Of a stretch of 64,000 bases of DNA, positions 48,242-58,124 are shown piece by piece. Origin of the DNA: Affinundibacterium seohonense (GTDB lineage Bacteria; Pseudomonadota; Gammaproteobacteria; Burkholderiales; Burkholderiaceae_D); the NCBI RefSeq assembly GCF_014284305.1, contig NZ_JACOFW010000005.1, positions 205,840-269,839 on the forward strand. The letters run 5' to 3'. Under the pieces are notes generated by a model that did not search any database, was not told the DNA's origin, and saw only the letters and a program-made list of their open reading frames with translations. Position 1 is the first letter of the stretch. Each line of letters starts with the position of its first letter. Position numbers and translations under genes: made by a program.

Positions 48242-49237
48242 TTACAGAGGACAACGGCTTGCTTCACGGTAGTCGATCACTTTGACTTTCCCGTTTAAGA
48301 TATCTTGTTTGGCCGTGTTAACGCGCTTCTCGATTTCTGGCGTGATCAAGCTGCGATTGTCTTTATCGAGCGCCCAATCAACACCACCTTCTTTCAGACC
48401 TAAATTCGACACACCAGCTTTCCAAGTGCCGTTTTTCATCTGCATGAAGCTATCGTAAATCGCGTTATCAACACGCTTGACCATCGAGGTTAACATCACC
48501 CCAGGAAACAAATAATTTTGATTGGAGTCGACCCCAATCGCCATCTTGCCTTTTTCTTTCACAGCCTGTAGTGCGCCCATGCCACTACCGCCTGCAGCAG
48601 CAAAAATCACATCGACACCGCGCTCCATTTGGGCACGCGCCAACTCACCGCCTTTGGCTGGATCATTCCAAGCTGTCGCCGTAGTACCGACCACATTTTG
48701 TGCGACATCGACTTTCGCATCGACCGATTTAGCACCCTGGGTGTAACCGCACACAAACGCCCGAATCAAAGGAATGTCAATACCACCGATGAAGCCTAAT
48801 TTTTTTGACTTCGACGCCATAGCTGCTGCCACGCCAACCAAGTAAGAGCCTTCTTGTTCCTTAAACAAAATTGAGCTGACGTTAGCCCCATTTGCACTAC
48901 CATCCACGATCAGAAATTTAGTCTTAGGGAATTCTTTCGCCACGGTTTGCACTTGCTGCGCATGGGTAAAACCAATCGCCGCGATCAAATCGATTCCCTT
49001 ACGTGCCAAATTACGCAATACCTGTTCGCCCTGCGCATTGCTCATTACTTGCACGTCAATATAAGAAATCTTAGTATCTTTTTTGAAGCGCTCTGCACCT
49101 TCATAAGCAGACTGGTTAAAGGAACGATCAAACTTACCACCCGCATCATAGACCAACGCGTACTTAGGCTGATTCGCGAAGGCTAAGCCCGATGCGGTAA
49201 AAAGAACACTGAACAGTAATGATGTATGCAATTTCAT
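48242..49237 (-). CDS. BMP-family nucleoside-binding protein
   Basis: This 331-aa periplasmic binding protein has a signal peptide ending LAFA (residues 1-21), with no lipobox cysteine. BMP/PnrA-family features are VYDAGGKFDRSFNQSAYEGAERF, IAAIGFTHAQQVQTVAKEFP, FKEQEGSYLVGVAAAMASKSKKLGFIGG and GVDSNQNYLFPGVMLTSMVKR. Family members bind purine or pyrimidine nucleosides. It is the first gene of the transporter set. It is followed by a hairpin that may set its expression above that of the permeases. Confidence 0.94.
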   Translation of the reverse strand: MKLHTSLLFSVLFTASGLAFANQPKYALVYDAGGKFDRSFNQSAYEGAERFKKDTKISYIDVQVMSNAQGEQVLRNLARKGIDLIAAIGFTHAQQVQTVAKEFPKTKFLIVDGSANGANVSSILFKEQEGSYLVGVAAAMASKSKKLGFIGGIDIPLIRAFVCGYTQGAKSVDAKVDVAQNVVGTTATAWNDPAKGGELARAQMERGVDVIFAAAGGSGMGALQAVKEKGKMAIGVDSNQNYLFPGVMLTSMVKRVDNAIYDSFMQMKNGTWKAGVSNLGLKEGGVDWALDKDNRSLITPEIEKRVNTAKQDILNGKVKVIDYREASRCPL

Positions 49238-49331
49238 TTTTGGATAACTCCTGATTAGCTTGATTAGCTTGGTTCGTCAGGTCAGCTTTGTTAGCGGATC
49301 TGGTTACTTTAATTAGCACAAAATTTGAGCA

Positions 49332-50252
49332 TCAACTCATAGTAAAAAACCGCTCGACCTCGTCCCTATAAGGTATCGACGTCTGGGCACCGAATTTAGT
49401 TACAGCTAAGGCAGCGGCACTTTGCGCAAACATACATGCGGCCCGTAATTCCATTCCTTCTGCAATCGCCACAGCGAGACTTCCGACAAACGTATCACCA
49501 GCCGCCGTGGTATCAACTACCTCCACTTTCCGCGCTGGCAAACAATAACTATCGTCGGTGCTTCTCACCCACATTCCCAAGGCGCCTAAAGTAATCAATA
49601 CAACTTTGGCACCGCGCTGCTGTAGTCGAGCCGCAGCTTCATTGGCGTTGGATAAATCCACCGTCGTTAACCCACTCAATAGCGCGGCTTCTGTTTCATT
49701 TACAACCAGATAATCGACACAGGCGAAAACCTCATCGCTCAAAGGTCGCGCTGGTGCTGGATTCAATACCACTTTCACGCCCGCCTGTCTGGCACTACGA
49801 ATCGCAGCAATGACAGTGTCTAATGGCGTTTCCAGTTGGCATAATAGCAGTTTAGCCTGCGCAATAGTGCTCGCCGCTCGCCCGATATCACTCGGATCAA
49901 GTAGAGCATTCGCTCCAGTTGCCAATACAATACAATTTTCACCACCGTCATCGAGCAGAATTCCTGCCACACCGGTTGCGCAATCCTTTGTCCTACGAAC
50001 ATTTTGTAAGTCGATGTGATCTTGCCCGAGAGCCTGCAAGCAACTCTGTCCATTGACATCATCACCAACGCAAGCAATCAATGCGACCGCAGCACCCATA
50101 CGCGCTGCCGCTACCGCCTGATTTGCCCCCTTGCCTCCGTGGATCTGCTGAAAGCTATGTCCCATCAAGGTTTCACCGGGCACAGGCATACGCGGGGTTT
50201 TAAAAACCAGATCCACATTGACACTTCCTACAACAGCGATCTGCGGCTTCAT
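49332..50252 (-). CDS. rbsK: Ribokinase
   Basis: This 306-aa PfkB-family kinase phosphorylates ribose at O5. The N-terminal signature is GSVNVDLVFKTPRMPVPGET with HGGKGANQAVAAARMGA, and the C-terminal one is DTTAAGDTFVGSLAVA, with the catalytic Asp in GDTF. Length and motifs are those of RbsK rather than adenosine kinase. It is the gene immediately upstream of the nucleoside transporter block and would use ribose released by nucleoside hydrolase. It lies 47 bp after udk. Confidence 0.92.
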   Translation of the reverse strand: MKPQIAVVGSVNVDLVFKTPRMPVPGETLMGHSFQQIHGGKGANQAVAAARMGAAVALIACVGDDVNGQSCLQALGQDHIDLQNVRRTKDCATGVAGILLDDGGENCIVLATGANALLDPSDIGRAASTIAQAKLLLCQLETPLDTVIAAIRSARQAGVKVVLNPAPARPLSDEVFACVDYLVVNETEAALLSGLTTVDLSNANEAAARLQQRGAKVVLITLGALGMWVRSTDDSYCLPARKVEVVDTTAAGDTFVGSLAVAIAEGMELRAACMFAQSAAALAVTKFGAQTSIPYRDEVERFFTMS

Positions 50253-50299
50253 AGCATCCTCATCGATTAGTCACGTCGTCTTACTTGAACCACAGGTAC

Positions 50300-50923
50300 C
50301 TAGCGGGCTTGGCTAATTTTCGATTTCAAAAATACACCAAGCATTTCCAAACCTTTATCAAATCCATGATTGTTGGGAATCACCAGATCCGCATTACTGC
50401 GATGCGGCAGTATGTATTTCTCAAATGCCGGTTGATGATGATTACTCAGACGATATAACACATCATTCTGATCATAGCCACGCTCGACTGCATCGCGCTG
50501 CACCCGACGGTAGCGTCGATGATGCTCTTCCGCATCGATAAATACTTTCAGATCAATGATGTCGTACAAAGCTGGATTATGCAAAGCATAGATGCCTTCG
50601 AGTAAAACAACAGGTGCGGCAGGAATATGAAAAATCCTCGGTTCCACCTCAGCATTATTAAATGTATATTCCTTAATCTCCAAGTTTTGACCATCACGCA
50701 AACGCAATACGTCTTGATAAAACTTATCAAGATCAAGCGACGATGGGATGTCAAAATTTTCAATCCGATTTTCGTCTTTTGACTGCTGATCAATCGACTT
50801 GTAATAATTATCTTGAGACAGCAATGCCACGCTGTCTGCTGGCATCAATGCTAGCAAAGAGTTAATAAATGTAGTCTTGCCACTGCCACTACCTCCAGTA
50901 ATTCCGACGAGATATGGTTTCAT
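50300..50923 (-). CDS. udk: Uridine kinase
   Basis: This 207-aa P-loop kinase phosphorylates uridine and cytidine. The start at 50923 (MKPYLVGITGGSGSGKTT) follows ATAGGT; the extension to 50995 is not protein-like. The P-loop is at residues 8-17, followed by LLSQDNYYKSIDQQ, NFDIPSSLD, YTFNNAEVEPRIF and VFIDAEEHHRRYRRVQRDAVERG. It is the promoter-proximal member of the salvage cluster on this strand, in line with direct salvage of imported pyrimidine nucleosides. Confidence 0.95.
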   Translation of the reverse strand: MKPYLVGITGGSGSGKTTFINSLLALMPADSVALLSQDNYYKSIDQQSKDENRIENFDIPSSLDLDKFYQDVLRLRDGQNLEIKEYTFNNAEVEPRIFHIPAAPVVLLEGIYALHNPALYDIIDLKVFIDAEEHHRRYRRVQRDAVERGYDQNDVLYRLSNHHQPAFEKYILPHRSNADLVIPNNHGFDKGLEMLGVFLKSKISQAR

Positions 50924-51423
50924 TGATTTAGTACCTATTCTTAAATAAAAAAAATCAACTAAGTATAAAACTCTTAGTTGATCATTATTGTGCACACATT
51001 TTCTAAGCCGATATTATCGCCGCAAATAGCATTCAGAACAAAATTGCTTCGCATGCGCGATGATAATTCAGAGCTTGTCGTTGCTAGATTGCCGATTAAA
51101 AACAATAAAATCTACTCAAAAAAACCATCCTCATGTTCGAACGCAAACAACTTCCAGAAAATGATGCAAATGATGTCAGACTCACTCACATCGAAAAATA
51201 AAACCGACCAGAAAAAAAGTCATTGAGCAAGTACATCAATTACTTCACCATCAACATTGGAACAACATGTCGCATTTCTAGCATTGTAAGTCAGCGGACC
51301 TCGAAGGTATCACTGCATCCATGCAAGAATAGGTAGAATACTTCAGCTAATTGCCATTTTTTCGGGCCAGCTAGTTACCCAGAAGTCGACACGTCACCCA
51401 TCAATTAAATAGATAAATTCGCC
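50924..51423. other. 500-bp divergent gap between udk and the hybrid kinase
   Basis: No convincing gene is present: an 82-codon plus-strand frame at 50978-51226 has a composition unlike a protein and no ribosome site. The gap must contain the promoters of udk and of the MHYT kinase, but I could not identify them. Confidence 0.5.
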
Positions 51424-54400
51424 ATGCGACTCACGCAATTATTTTTAACTGATAGCCAAGCATTAAGTCTGCTAACTGGCGACTATGATCTCCCCTTAGT
51501 CGCCTTATCGTTATTCGTCGCCGTACTGGCTGGCATGATGGCTTTTCAGCTAGCTGGCTTGGCACGAACTGAAAAGCGTTCTTTGCAAAGACAAATCTAT
51601 CTCGTCTCAGGCGCTTTTGTGCTGGGCTCTGGAGTCTGGTCCATGCACTTTATCGGCATGCTTGCGTTTAGTGTTTGCAGTACCGCGCGTTATGACAAAT
51701 TGATCACCGTATTATCAATGCTGCCCAGCTTTCTGGCTTCCTGGATTGCGCTACTACTCATTGCCAAAGAAAGAGTCACACGCTGGCAATTAATTGTCAG
51801 CGGTATTTTAGTTGGCGCAGGGATCGGCATTATGCATTACAGCGGCATGGCTGCCGTACATAAATCGTTGATCTTACGGTTTGACCCCACCCTATTTGCC
51901 ATCTCTATTGTGGTTGCGGTCGCGCTCGCGGTACTCGCTTTGTGGCTACGTTTCAAGCTCATTGAACATAAGCGCTTCAATCAGGCACAAATCAATATAG
52001 TGAGCGGAACCGTGTTGGGCATAGCGATTACCGGGATGCACTATACCGGCATGAAGGCCACCCATTTTCTAGTCAATACAGCGTCAAATCTAGCGCCAGT
52101 TTCTAATGTCGAACTCGCATGGTCGATTGCCGGCATCACCGTCCTAGCAATTCTGATTACTGGCGCTGGCAATGCGTTGTTACGGTACCGCAGTATCTAC
52201 CAACGGATGGTACAAACCGAAGCACGCACACGCACCATCGTTGATACCGCAGTTGATGGCATTATCACGATCGATAGCAAGGGAATTGTCCGTGATTTCA
52301 ACAGCGCAGCCGAGCACATCTTTGGATGGCGTTCAGATCAGGTCGTCGGCAATAATATCCGTATGTTGATGCCTGAACCGCAGCGCGGACAACACGATAG
52401 TTATCTACAAAATTATCTACGTACGAATCAGGCCAAAATCATTGGCTCTGGGCGTGAAGTGATAGGCCTACGCAAAGATGGCAGCAGCTTTCCCCTACGA
52501 CTGGCAATCGGGGAAGCGCTACTGCAGAACGAAACATTGTTTGTCGGCTTCATCACCGATATCAGTAAGCGCAAACAAATGGAAGAAGCATTGCGCAATA
52601 GTGAGAAACAGTATCGCTCCTTAATTAGCAATTTACCGGGCGTTGCCTTCCGCTGTCGTCACGACAACGATTGGAGCATGCTGTTTGTCAGTGACGCGGT
52701 GGAAAGTCTGACCGGCTGGCCACCGTCAGATTTTGTGGCGGGTCATAAAACCTTCGCGCAACTATTGCACCCCGATGATCGCGAATGGACGGCAAACAAG
52801 GTCAAAGAAAAGCTGGAGACCGATAAGGCCTATATGATTGAATACCGCTTAATTGACCGCGCGGGACGTGAGCATTGGGTTTCAGAAAGCGCCAGTGGCG
52901 TACGCGACGAACAAGGCGAGATTGAATGGATAGACGGTTTCATCATCGACATCACCGACAGTAAGCGCCGCAACGCTGAGTTTGAAGGCGTGGTCAATGC
53001 GATCGGGCGCTCACTGGCGGTGGCTGAATTTGATTTGTTTGGCACCATACTGCACGCCAATCAGAATTTTTTAACGACCACCGGATACACACTGGAGGAA
53101 CTGGTTGGCCGTCATCATTCGGTTCTGTGCGACCCCAACGAAGTCGCTTCTAGCAGTTATCAGGAACAATGGGAAACTCTGCGTCACGGCCGCCATACCT
53201 CCGGCGAATTCTATCGCCTTGGCAAAGATGGCAAAGAAATTTGGATACACGGGACCTACAACCCCATCTTCGATCCTGAGGGACGTCCATACAAAATCAT
53301 CAAATTCGCCAGCGATCTCTCAGCACGACACAAAATGGAACAAGATCTGCGCGAGGCCAAAGCACGTGCAGAACAAGCGGCAGCGGCAAAGAATACCTTC
53401 CTCGCCAATATGAGTCATGAAATCCGTACGCCGATGAACGCCGTGATCGGCTTTACCGAGGTTTTACTCAATGAACCGGCAACCGATACCCAACGTCGCC
53501 ACCTGACCACGGTGCGCAATTCAGCTCGCTCGCTACTGACTTTACTGAACGACATTCTCGATACGGCAAAACTAGAACACGGTGCTGTCGAGTTAGAAAT
53601 CAAAGATTTCTCGCTGCGCGAATTATGCATGCAGGTATTAGCAACCCTACGTATCAATGCCCAGGTCAAGGGCCTACCTCTGATATTAGACTACCCGGAA
53701 ACGATACCCGACTATTTTCAAGGTGATGCATTGCGGATTCAGCAGATCCTGCTCAATCTGATTGGCAATGCGATTAAGTTTACCGAGCATGGTCAGGTCG
53801 TTTTGCATATCGATATGCAGCAACGTCAAATACACTTGTGCGTACAAGATACGGGCATTGGCATCGCTGCTGATCGACTACAACATATCTTTGATCCATT
53901 TGCACAAGCCGATGCTTCGATGAGCAGACGATTTGGCGGCACCGGTTTGGGTACCACTATTGCACGACAGTTGATCGAATTAATGGGCGGTACTATTTGG
54001 GTCGAAAGTGAAGTTGGCGTAGGCAGTCAATTCCATGTTGAGTTACCGCTGGCACTAGGCGCTGCCGTACCATCGACGGAGGAACAAGTGGTGATAGAGC
54101 TGCCACCGCTGAAGATTTTGGCAGCAGACGATGTGCCACAAAATCTGGAGCTACTACAACTAATGCTCAGCCGTCTTGGTCACACTCTCACGACCGCCAC
54201 CAACGGTGCCGAAGCTGTCAATATGTTCACCCTCGAACACTTTGACATTGTGTTGATGGACGTGCAAATGCCGATCGTCAACGGCCTAGAAGCCAGTCAG
54301 GCTATCCGTCAGTTTGAGGCACAGCAACACCGCACGCCAACCCCGATCATCGCGTTCTCTGCCAGTGTCTTGGAAGCCGACGTCAAAGCCGCACTCGCGG

Positions 54401-55110
54401 CAGGCATGGATGGCTTTGCGCATAAGCCGATCGATCTTTTGCGCTTGACGCAAGAGATCGCGCGCTTACTGCAGATACAGCCCAAACTGAAATCGATTAT
54501 CACCGAACAATCGAGAGGCACACATGCAGTGCAAGGATCTGTCATTGATTGGACCCAAGGACAACGTCTATGGGGCAGCGAACAGCGTCATCGCACCGCA
54601 ATTCATCAGTTCATCATCGAATATCGCGATAGCGTGCCGCGCTTACGTCAACTACTAAACCAAGCTGACCAACTGGCTGCACAAATACATAAACTCAAAG
54701 GCGCTGCAGGTAATTTAGCCTTGTCACGTGTTGCCAACGTCTGCCATGCCATCGAGAGCGCATTAAGCGCTAACAATACGACTGAACAAGCCGCCCTGCT
54801 GGATCGCCTTGCAGATGAATTAATGAACATCAGCGACGCCCTAGGCGGAGTCCTTGGGATCAACAAAGGCGAGGTTGACGATAGCGCGGCAATGGATACT
54901 GCACAACTACTGCCACTACTCGATGAATTAGATCAAGCGTTGGCGCACGGCGAGTTGGCCGAAGAGGTACTTGCCACACTAGCGTCGATACTACCCGCAG
55001 CAGATTTTAATGCCCTCGATCAGACCGTCAATGCTTTTGATTTTGACGCAGCAAGGCTCGTGGTTATAGACTTACAGCATCACTACCGCGCAAAAGGAAA
55101 TGCCGTATGA
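51424..55110 (+). CDS. MHYT-PAS hybrid sensor histidine kinase with Hpt
   Basis: This 1228-aa protein begins with an MHYT membrane sensor (seven helices, residues 1-250) with three MHxxGM repeats: MHFIGM, MHYSGM and MHYTGM, proposed to bind copper and sense oxygen, CO or NO. Three PAS domains follow (about 270-385, 390-515, 520-640). The HisKA box has the phospho-accepting H665 in SHEIRTP, then the HATPase with DTGIGIA and GGTGLGT. A receiver has phosphorylation site D946 (VLMDVQMP), and a C-terminal Hpt has H1089 (IHKLKGAAG). Its stop overlaps the HD-GYP gene start (ATGA), so the two form one signalling unit. Confidence 0.93.
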   Translation: MRLTQLFLTDSQALSLLTGDYDLPLVALSLFVAVLAGMMAFQLAGLARTEKRSLQRQIYLVSGAFVLGSGVWSMHFIGMLAFSVCSTARYDKLITVLSMLPSFLASWIALLLIAKERVTRWQLIVSGILVGAGIGIMHYSGMAAVHKSLILRFDPTLFAISIVVAVALAVLALWLRFKLIEHKRFNQAQINIVSGTVLGIAITGMHYTGMKATHFLVNTASNLAPVSNVELAWSIAGITVLAILITGAGNALLRYRSIYQRMVQTEARTRTIVDTAVDGIITIDSKGIVRDFNSAAEHIFGWRSDQVVGNNIRMLMPEPQRGQHDSYLQNYLRTNQAKIIGSGREVIGLRKDGSSFPLRLAIGEALLQNETLFVGFITDISKRKQMEEALRNSEKQYRSLISNLPGVAFRCRHDNDWSMLFVSDAVESLTGWPPSDFVAGHKTFAQLLHPDDREWTANKVKEKLETDKAYMIEYRLIDRAGREHWVSESASGVRDEQGEIEWIDGFIIDITDSKRRNAEFEGVVNAIGRSLAVAEFDLFGTILHANQNFLTTTGYTLEELVGRHHSVLCDPNEVASSSYQEQWETLRHGRHTSGEFYRLGKDGKEIWIHGTYNPIFDPEGRPYKIIKFASDLSARHKMEQDLREAKARAEQAAAAKNTFLANMSHEIRTPMNAVIGFTEVLLNEPATDTQRRHLTTVRNSARSLLTLLNDILDTAKLEHGAVELEIKDFSLRELCMQVLATLRINAQVKGLPLILDYPETIPDYFQGDALRIQQILLNLIGNAIKFTEHGQVVLHIDMQQRQIHLCVQDTGIGIAADRLQHIFDPFAQADASMSRRFGGTGLGTTIARQLIELMGGTIWVESEVGVGSQFHVELPLALGAAVPSTEEQVVIELPPLKILAADDVPQNLELLQLMLSRLGHTLTTATNGAEAVNMFTLEHFDIVLMDVQMPIVNGLEASQAIRQFEAQQHRTPTPIIAFSASVLEADVKAALAAGMDGFAHKPIDLLRLTQEIARLLQIQPKLKSIITEQSRGTHAVQGSVIDWTQGQRLWGSEQRHRTAIHQFIIEYRDSVPRLRQLLNQADQLAAQIHKLKGAAGNLALSRVANVCHAIESALSANNTTEQAALLDRLADELMNISDALGGVLGINKGEVDDSAAMDTAQLLPLLDELDQALAHGELAEEVLATLASILPAADFNALDQTVNAFDFDAARLVVIDLQHHYRAKGNAV

Positions 55111-56111
55111 GACAACAAGACGAACGCCCTAAAATTTTAGTGGTTGATGACGCACCGACCAATCTGCAGATTTTAAGACAAGTGCTGCATGATGATTATC
55201 GGCTCTTGTTTGCACTCGATGGCGACAAGGCACTCAAACTGGCCCAAGAGGAATTACCGAATCTGATTTTGCTCGACGTCATGATGCCCGGATTAACCGG
55301 CTTGGAGACCTGCCAACAACTTAAAGCCAACCCAGCGACCAAAGCCATTCCAGTTATTTTTGTGACTGCACTGAGTGATGCCAGCGATGAATCCGCCGGC
55401 TTCGCTGTCGGTGCCGTTGACTACATTACCAAACCTATCAGCCCACCCGTCGTCCGCGCCAGAGTCAAAACCCATCTATCTTTAGTGGATGTGAATGAGT
55501 TGCACAAGACACGGTTGCAGATCATTCAATGTCTCGGGCGTGCAGCCGAATATCGTGATAATGAAACTGGCTTGCATGTGATCCGCATGAGCCACTATTC
55601 GCGCATCTTGGCGCTCGCTGCAGGCTTTAGTGAAGCTCAGGCAGATTTACTGTTCAACGCCGCGCCTATGCATGATATTGGCAAAATAGGCACCCCGGAT
55701 CATGTGTTACTCAAGCCCGGTAAACTAGATCAAGACGAATGGACGCTCATGCAGAAACACGTGCTTATGGGCGCGGAAATTTTGGGCGAACATGATTCCC
55801 CTTTACTACAAATGGCGCGACTAATCGCCCTCTATCATCATGAAAAATTTGACGGCAGCGGCTATCCACATCGTGTTAGCGGGACAGCGATTCCAATAGA
55901 AGCACGCATCGTCGCAATCGCCGATGTGTTTGATGCTCTGACCTCGATACGTCCTTACAAAAAGGCTTGGGAAGTGGCAGACGCTGTCGACCTTTTACGC
56001 AGCGAGAAAGGTAAACATTTTGATCCTGAGCTGGTCGATCTGTTCATCGATCAACTGCCATCCATTGTCGAAATTAAGGAAAAATATGCGGAGGACAATG
56101 CGCCTCAATAG
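55107..56111 (+). CDS. RpfG-type response regulator with HD-GYP phosphodiesterase
   Basis: This 334-aa protein has an N-terminal receiver with phosphorylation site D57 (LILLDVMMPG) and conserved K in TKPISPPV. The HD-GYP domain (about 145-330) has H189-D190 in MHDIGKIG and the GYP motif at 252-254 in FDGSGYP, with the other metal ligands in HVLMGAEI and LIALYHHEKFDGS. The expected activity is hydrolysis of cyclic-di-GMP to GMP. It overlaps the hybrid kinase gene by four bases, so phosphotransfer from H1089 to D57 is likely. Confidence 0.94.
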   Translation: MRQQDERPKILVVDDAPTNLQILRQVLHDDYRLLFALDGDKALKLAQEELPNLILLDVMMPGLTGLETCQQLKANPATKAIPVIFVTALSDASDESAGFAVGAVDYITKPISPPVVRARVKTHLSLVDVNELHKTRLQIIQCLGRAAEYRDNETGLHVIRMSHYSRILALAAGFSEAQADLLFNAAPMHDIGKIGTPDHVLLKPGKLDQDEWTLMQKHVLMGAEILGEHDSPLLQMARLIALYHHEKFDGSGYPHRVSGTAIPIEARIVAIADVFDALTSIRPYKKAWEVADAVDLLRSEKGKHFDPELVDLFIDQLPSIVEIKEKYAEDNAPQ

Positions 56112-56298
56112 CATTTGGCACCTGTGACGACTTACAGGTAATTAACATGTAAGTCATGCAAACAACAATTTAATTTACAGTAATAATTCGTTTTTCCTCT
56201 GTCGTTTCCTCCAGTTCCGTGCTGGCACAAAGATTGCTATTTAGAGTAGAGAATTCAAACAAGAACTCTATTCAACATTCAACTTGGAGGAAATCAAG

Positions 56299-56907
56299 AT
56301 GCAAACCAACTCACATCGAGTATTGGCCAGCTTACTAGCGTCAGTTAACTTTATCGGTCTGACCGCTGCGAGCTATGACACTAACGCACAAACGCCATCA
56401 GCACCAAAGTCAATTAAAACACTGTCCGCGACAGCACAAAAATACCAACAAATGTGTCAAACAGCTGGTGGCTATTTTCAAACCGGCACTGTCAACACGC
56501 CACCAAACAGTGACTATCCGCAAGTTACCAATTACAAGTCGGGCAAAAAACTGAATGGCATCCCGCTCTCACATACCCATATAGAAATCACCTCAAGTAT
56601 CGATGGCAATGTCTATGACGTCGCCATTGATAATGTGTTTGCCAGCGACTACAGCAAGAACAAATACGTGGTACCAGCCTCCTACGTTAAAGGCATCATT
56701 GGTGGAGGCACACTGTATTTATGCAGCGGTAATCCAGCCAAAGTTCCCTACGCAGAATCCGAAGGAAAAGCACAATCAGGTTTTGATTGGGTGCACACCA
56801 ACTGCGCGCAAAGTGGCTACCCGAGCACATTTCAAAATGGCTTCATCTATAACGACAAAAATGTGAACCTAACCAATAGCCAAACCTATTGCTATTTGTG
56901 GCCGTAA
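56299..56907 (+). CDS. Small secreted cysteine-containing protein, unrecognised
   Basis: This 202-aa protein starts at the ATG at 56299, preceded by GGAGG. The signal peptide ends near ...YDTNAQ (about residue 31). The mature part has four cysteines (in YQQMCQTAGG, LYLCSGNP, WVHTNCAQSG and the C-terminal QTYCYLWP), an even number suggesting two disulfides. It is rich in Tyr, Asn, Ser and Gly. No membrane helix follows. I do not recognise the family. It stands 115 bp before a nucleoside-hydrolase-like gene and 188 bp after the HD-GYP gene. Confidence 0.75.
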   Translation: MQTNSHRVLASLLASVNFIGLTAASYDTNAQTPSAPKSIKTLSATAQKYQQMCQTAGGYFQTGTVNTPPNSDYPQVTNYKSGKKLNGIPLSHTHIEITSSIDGNVYDVAIDNVFASDYSKNKYVVPASYVKGIIGGGTLYLCSGNPAKVPYAESEGKAQSGFDWVHTNCAQSGYPSTFQNGFIYNDKNVNLTNSQTYCYLWP

Positions 56908-57022
56908 GCGAAATCACTTTACGGTCCTAAACAATTTTCCGTGTCGACTGTGTGATAACTGCCTACTTTGCCCGCTAAGTTGCACAACCTTCTTTTCCCT
57001 ATTTTTAAAATTAAAGGCCAAT

Positions 57023-58072
57023 ATGAAACAACGTACCAAAGTCATTATCGATACCGATGTCGATTTTGATGACTATATGGCGATGGTGTACTTGATGCAA
57101 AATCCCGAAGTCGACGTCATTGCGATTTCGGTGACTGGCTGCGGCGCAGCACATTTAAGTAAAGGTGTTAACAATGTCGCTAATCTACTCACCTTGTTTG
57201 GCGACAAGGCCCTCACACTACCCGTTTTGCGTGGTGCTAAAGCGCCTATGCGATACAGCAATGTATTTCCCGCCGATGTCAGAACGGGAGCCGACGACCA
57301 CTACGACGCGCCATTTCCGGCGACCAATCCGTCTCCGCAAATTCACGATGCACAAACATGGCTGCGTAATTTTTTCCTCAACAATGAGGAAAAAATCACC
57401 GTACTTTCTATCGGCGGTGGCACCAATTTCGGCCACTTATTTTTGAGCGCACAGAACGATGAGGTACTCACACAAAAACTCAAATCTGGCATAGAAAAAA
57501 TTGTCATGATGGGCGGGAACATCCTGCCACGCGATATCACCCCAGGTGCAATGGGCAATATCGAAGCCGCCTTGGGTGACAATGTGTACTACCAAAATAC
57601 GGTGGCGGAATGGAATATTTTCATTGATCCGCTAGGCGCAAAAATCATGTTTGAATTTGGCGTACCAATTCGCCTGATCGCCCTCAATGCCACGAATGAC
57701 GTGCCAATAGAACAGTCGTTTGTGGATGAATTAAACGCCATCAATACGCCACAAGCTCAGTTTTTAAGTGCGGTCTTAGCCTATCCCGCCAACGCCGCTG
57801 GAATCGGCACATTCCTCTCGTTTTGGGATCCGCTCGCTGCCTGCACCATCACTGCCCCCGACCTCGTCACTACCGAGACATTCCAACTTTTGGTGTGGCA
57901 AGAACTCGATGAGGAAGATGATCAATCTGCCAGCCTAATCGTCGATACCGTCAATGGTACAGCCATCGACGTTGCCATCGCCGCATTCAAAGACGCGGTC
58001 TATGCCGAGTATTTGCGGGTACTCCGCTTACCACTGCCGGATACCAAATCTAGCTGTCCTGCAAAGTCATAA
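57023..58072 (+). CDS. Nucleoside-hydrolase-superfamily protein (second copy)
   Basis: This 349-aa protein has the IUNH N-terminal calcium site as VIIDTDVDFDDYMAM (D10, D12, D14, D16, D17), one acidic residue more than the usual DTDPGxDD, and VMMGGNILPRD and NIFIDPLGAKIMFEFG further on. It lacks the PG turn, and there is no signal peptide. Several late blocks differ from the 331-aa enzyme near 44 kb, so the substrate may not be a classical ribonucleoside. AAAGG precedes the start. A secreted cytochrome c gene follows 52 bp downstream. Confidence 0.82.
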   Translation: MKQRTKVIIDTDVDFDDYMAMVYLMQNPEVDVIAISVTGCGAAHLSKGVNNVANLLTLFGDKALTLPVLRGAKAPMRYSNVFPADVRTGADDHYDAPFPATNPSPQIHDAQTWLRNFFLNNEEKITVLSIGGGTNFGHLFLSAQNDEVLTQKLKSGIEKIVMMGGNILPRDITPGAMGNIEAALGDNVYYQNTVAEWNIFIDPLGAKIMFEFGVPIRLIALNATNDVPIEQSFVDELNAINTPQAQFLSAVLAYPANAAGIGTFLSFWDPLAACTITAPDLVTTETFQLLVWQELDEEDDQSASLIVDTVNGTAIDVAIAAFKDAVYAEYLRVLRLPLPDTKSSCPAKS

Positions 58073-58124
58073 CTCAGACAAATTCGTCACCTTTTACAAC
58101 CCAACATCAAGGAGTCAACCCATC

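Noticed and set aside
50978..51226. 82-codon plus-strand frame between udk and the hybrid kinase
   Set aside because: It has no ribosome site and its low-complexity polar composition is unlike a protein; it overlaps the region expected to hold promoters.
57954..58124. Long N-terminal extension of the cytochrome c gene overlapping the hydrolase-like gene
   Set aside because: The ATG at 58125 has AAGGAG upstream and begins a proper signal peptide; the extension is an out-of-frame reading of the previous gene.
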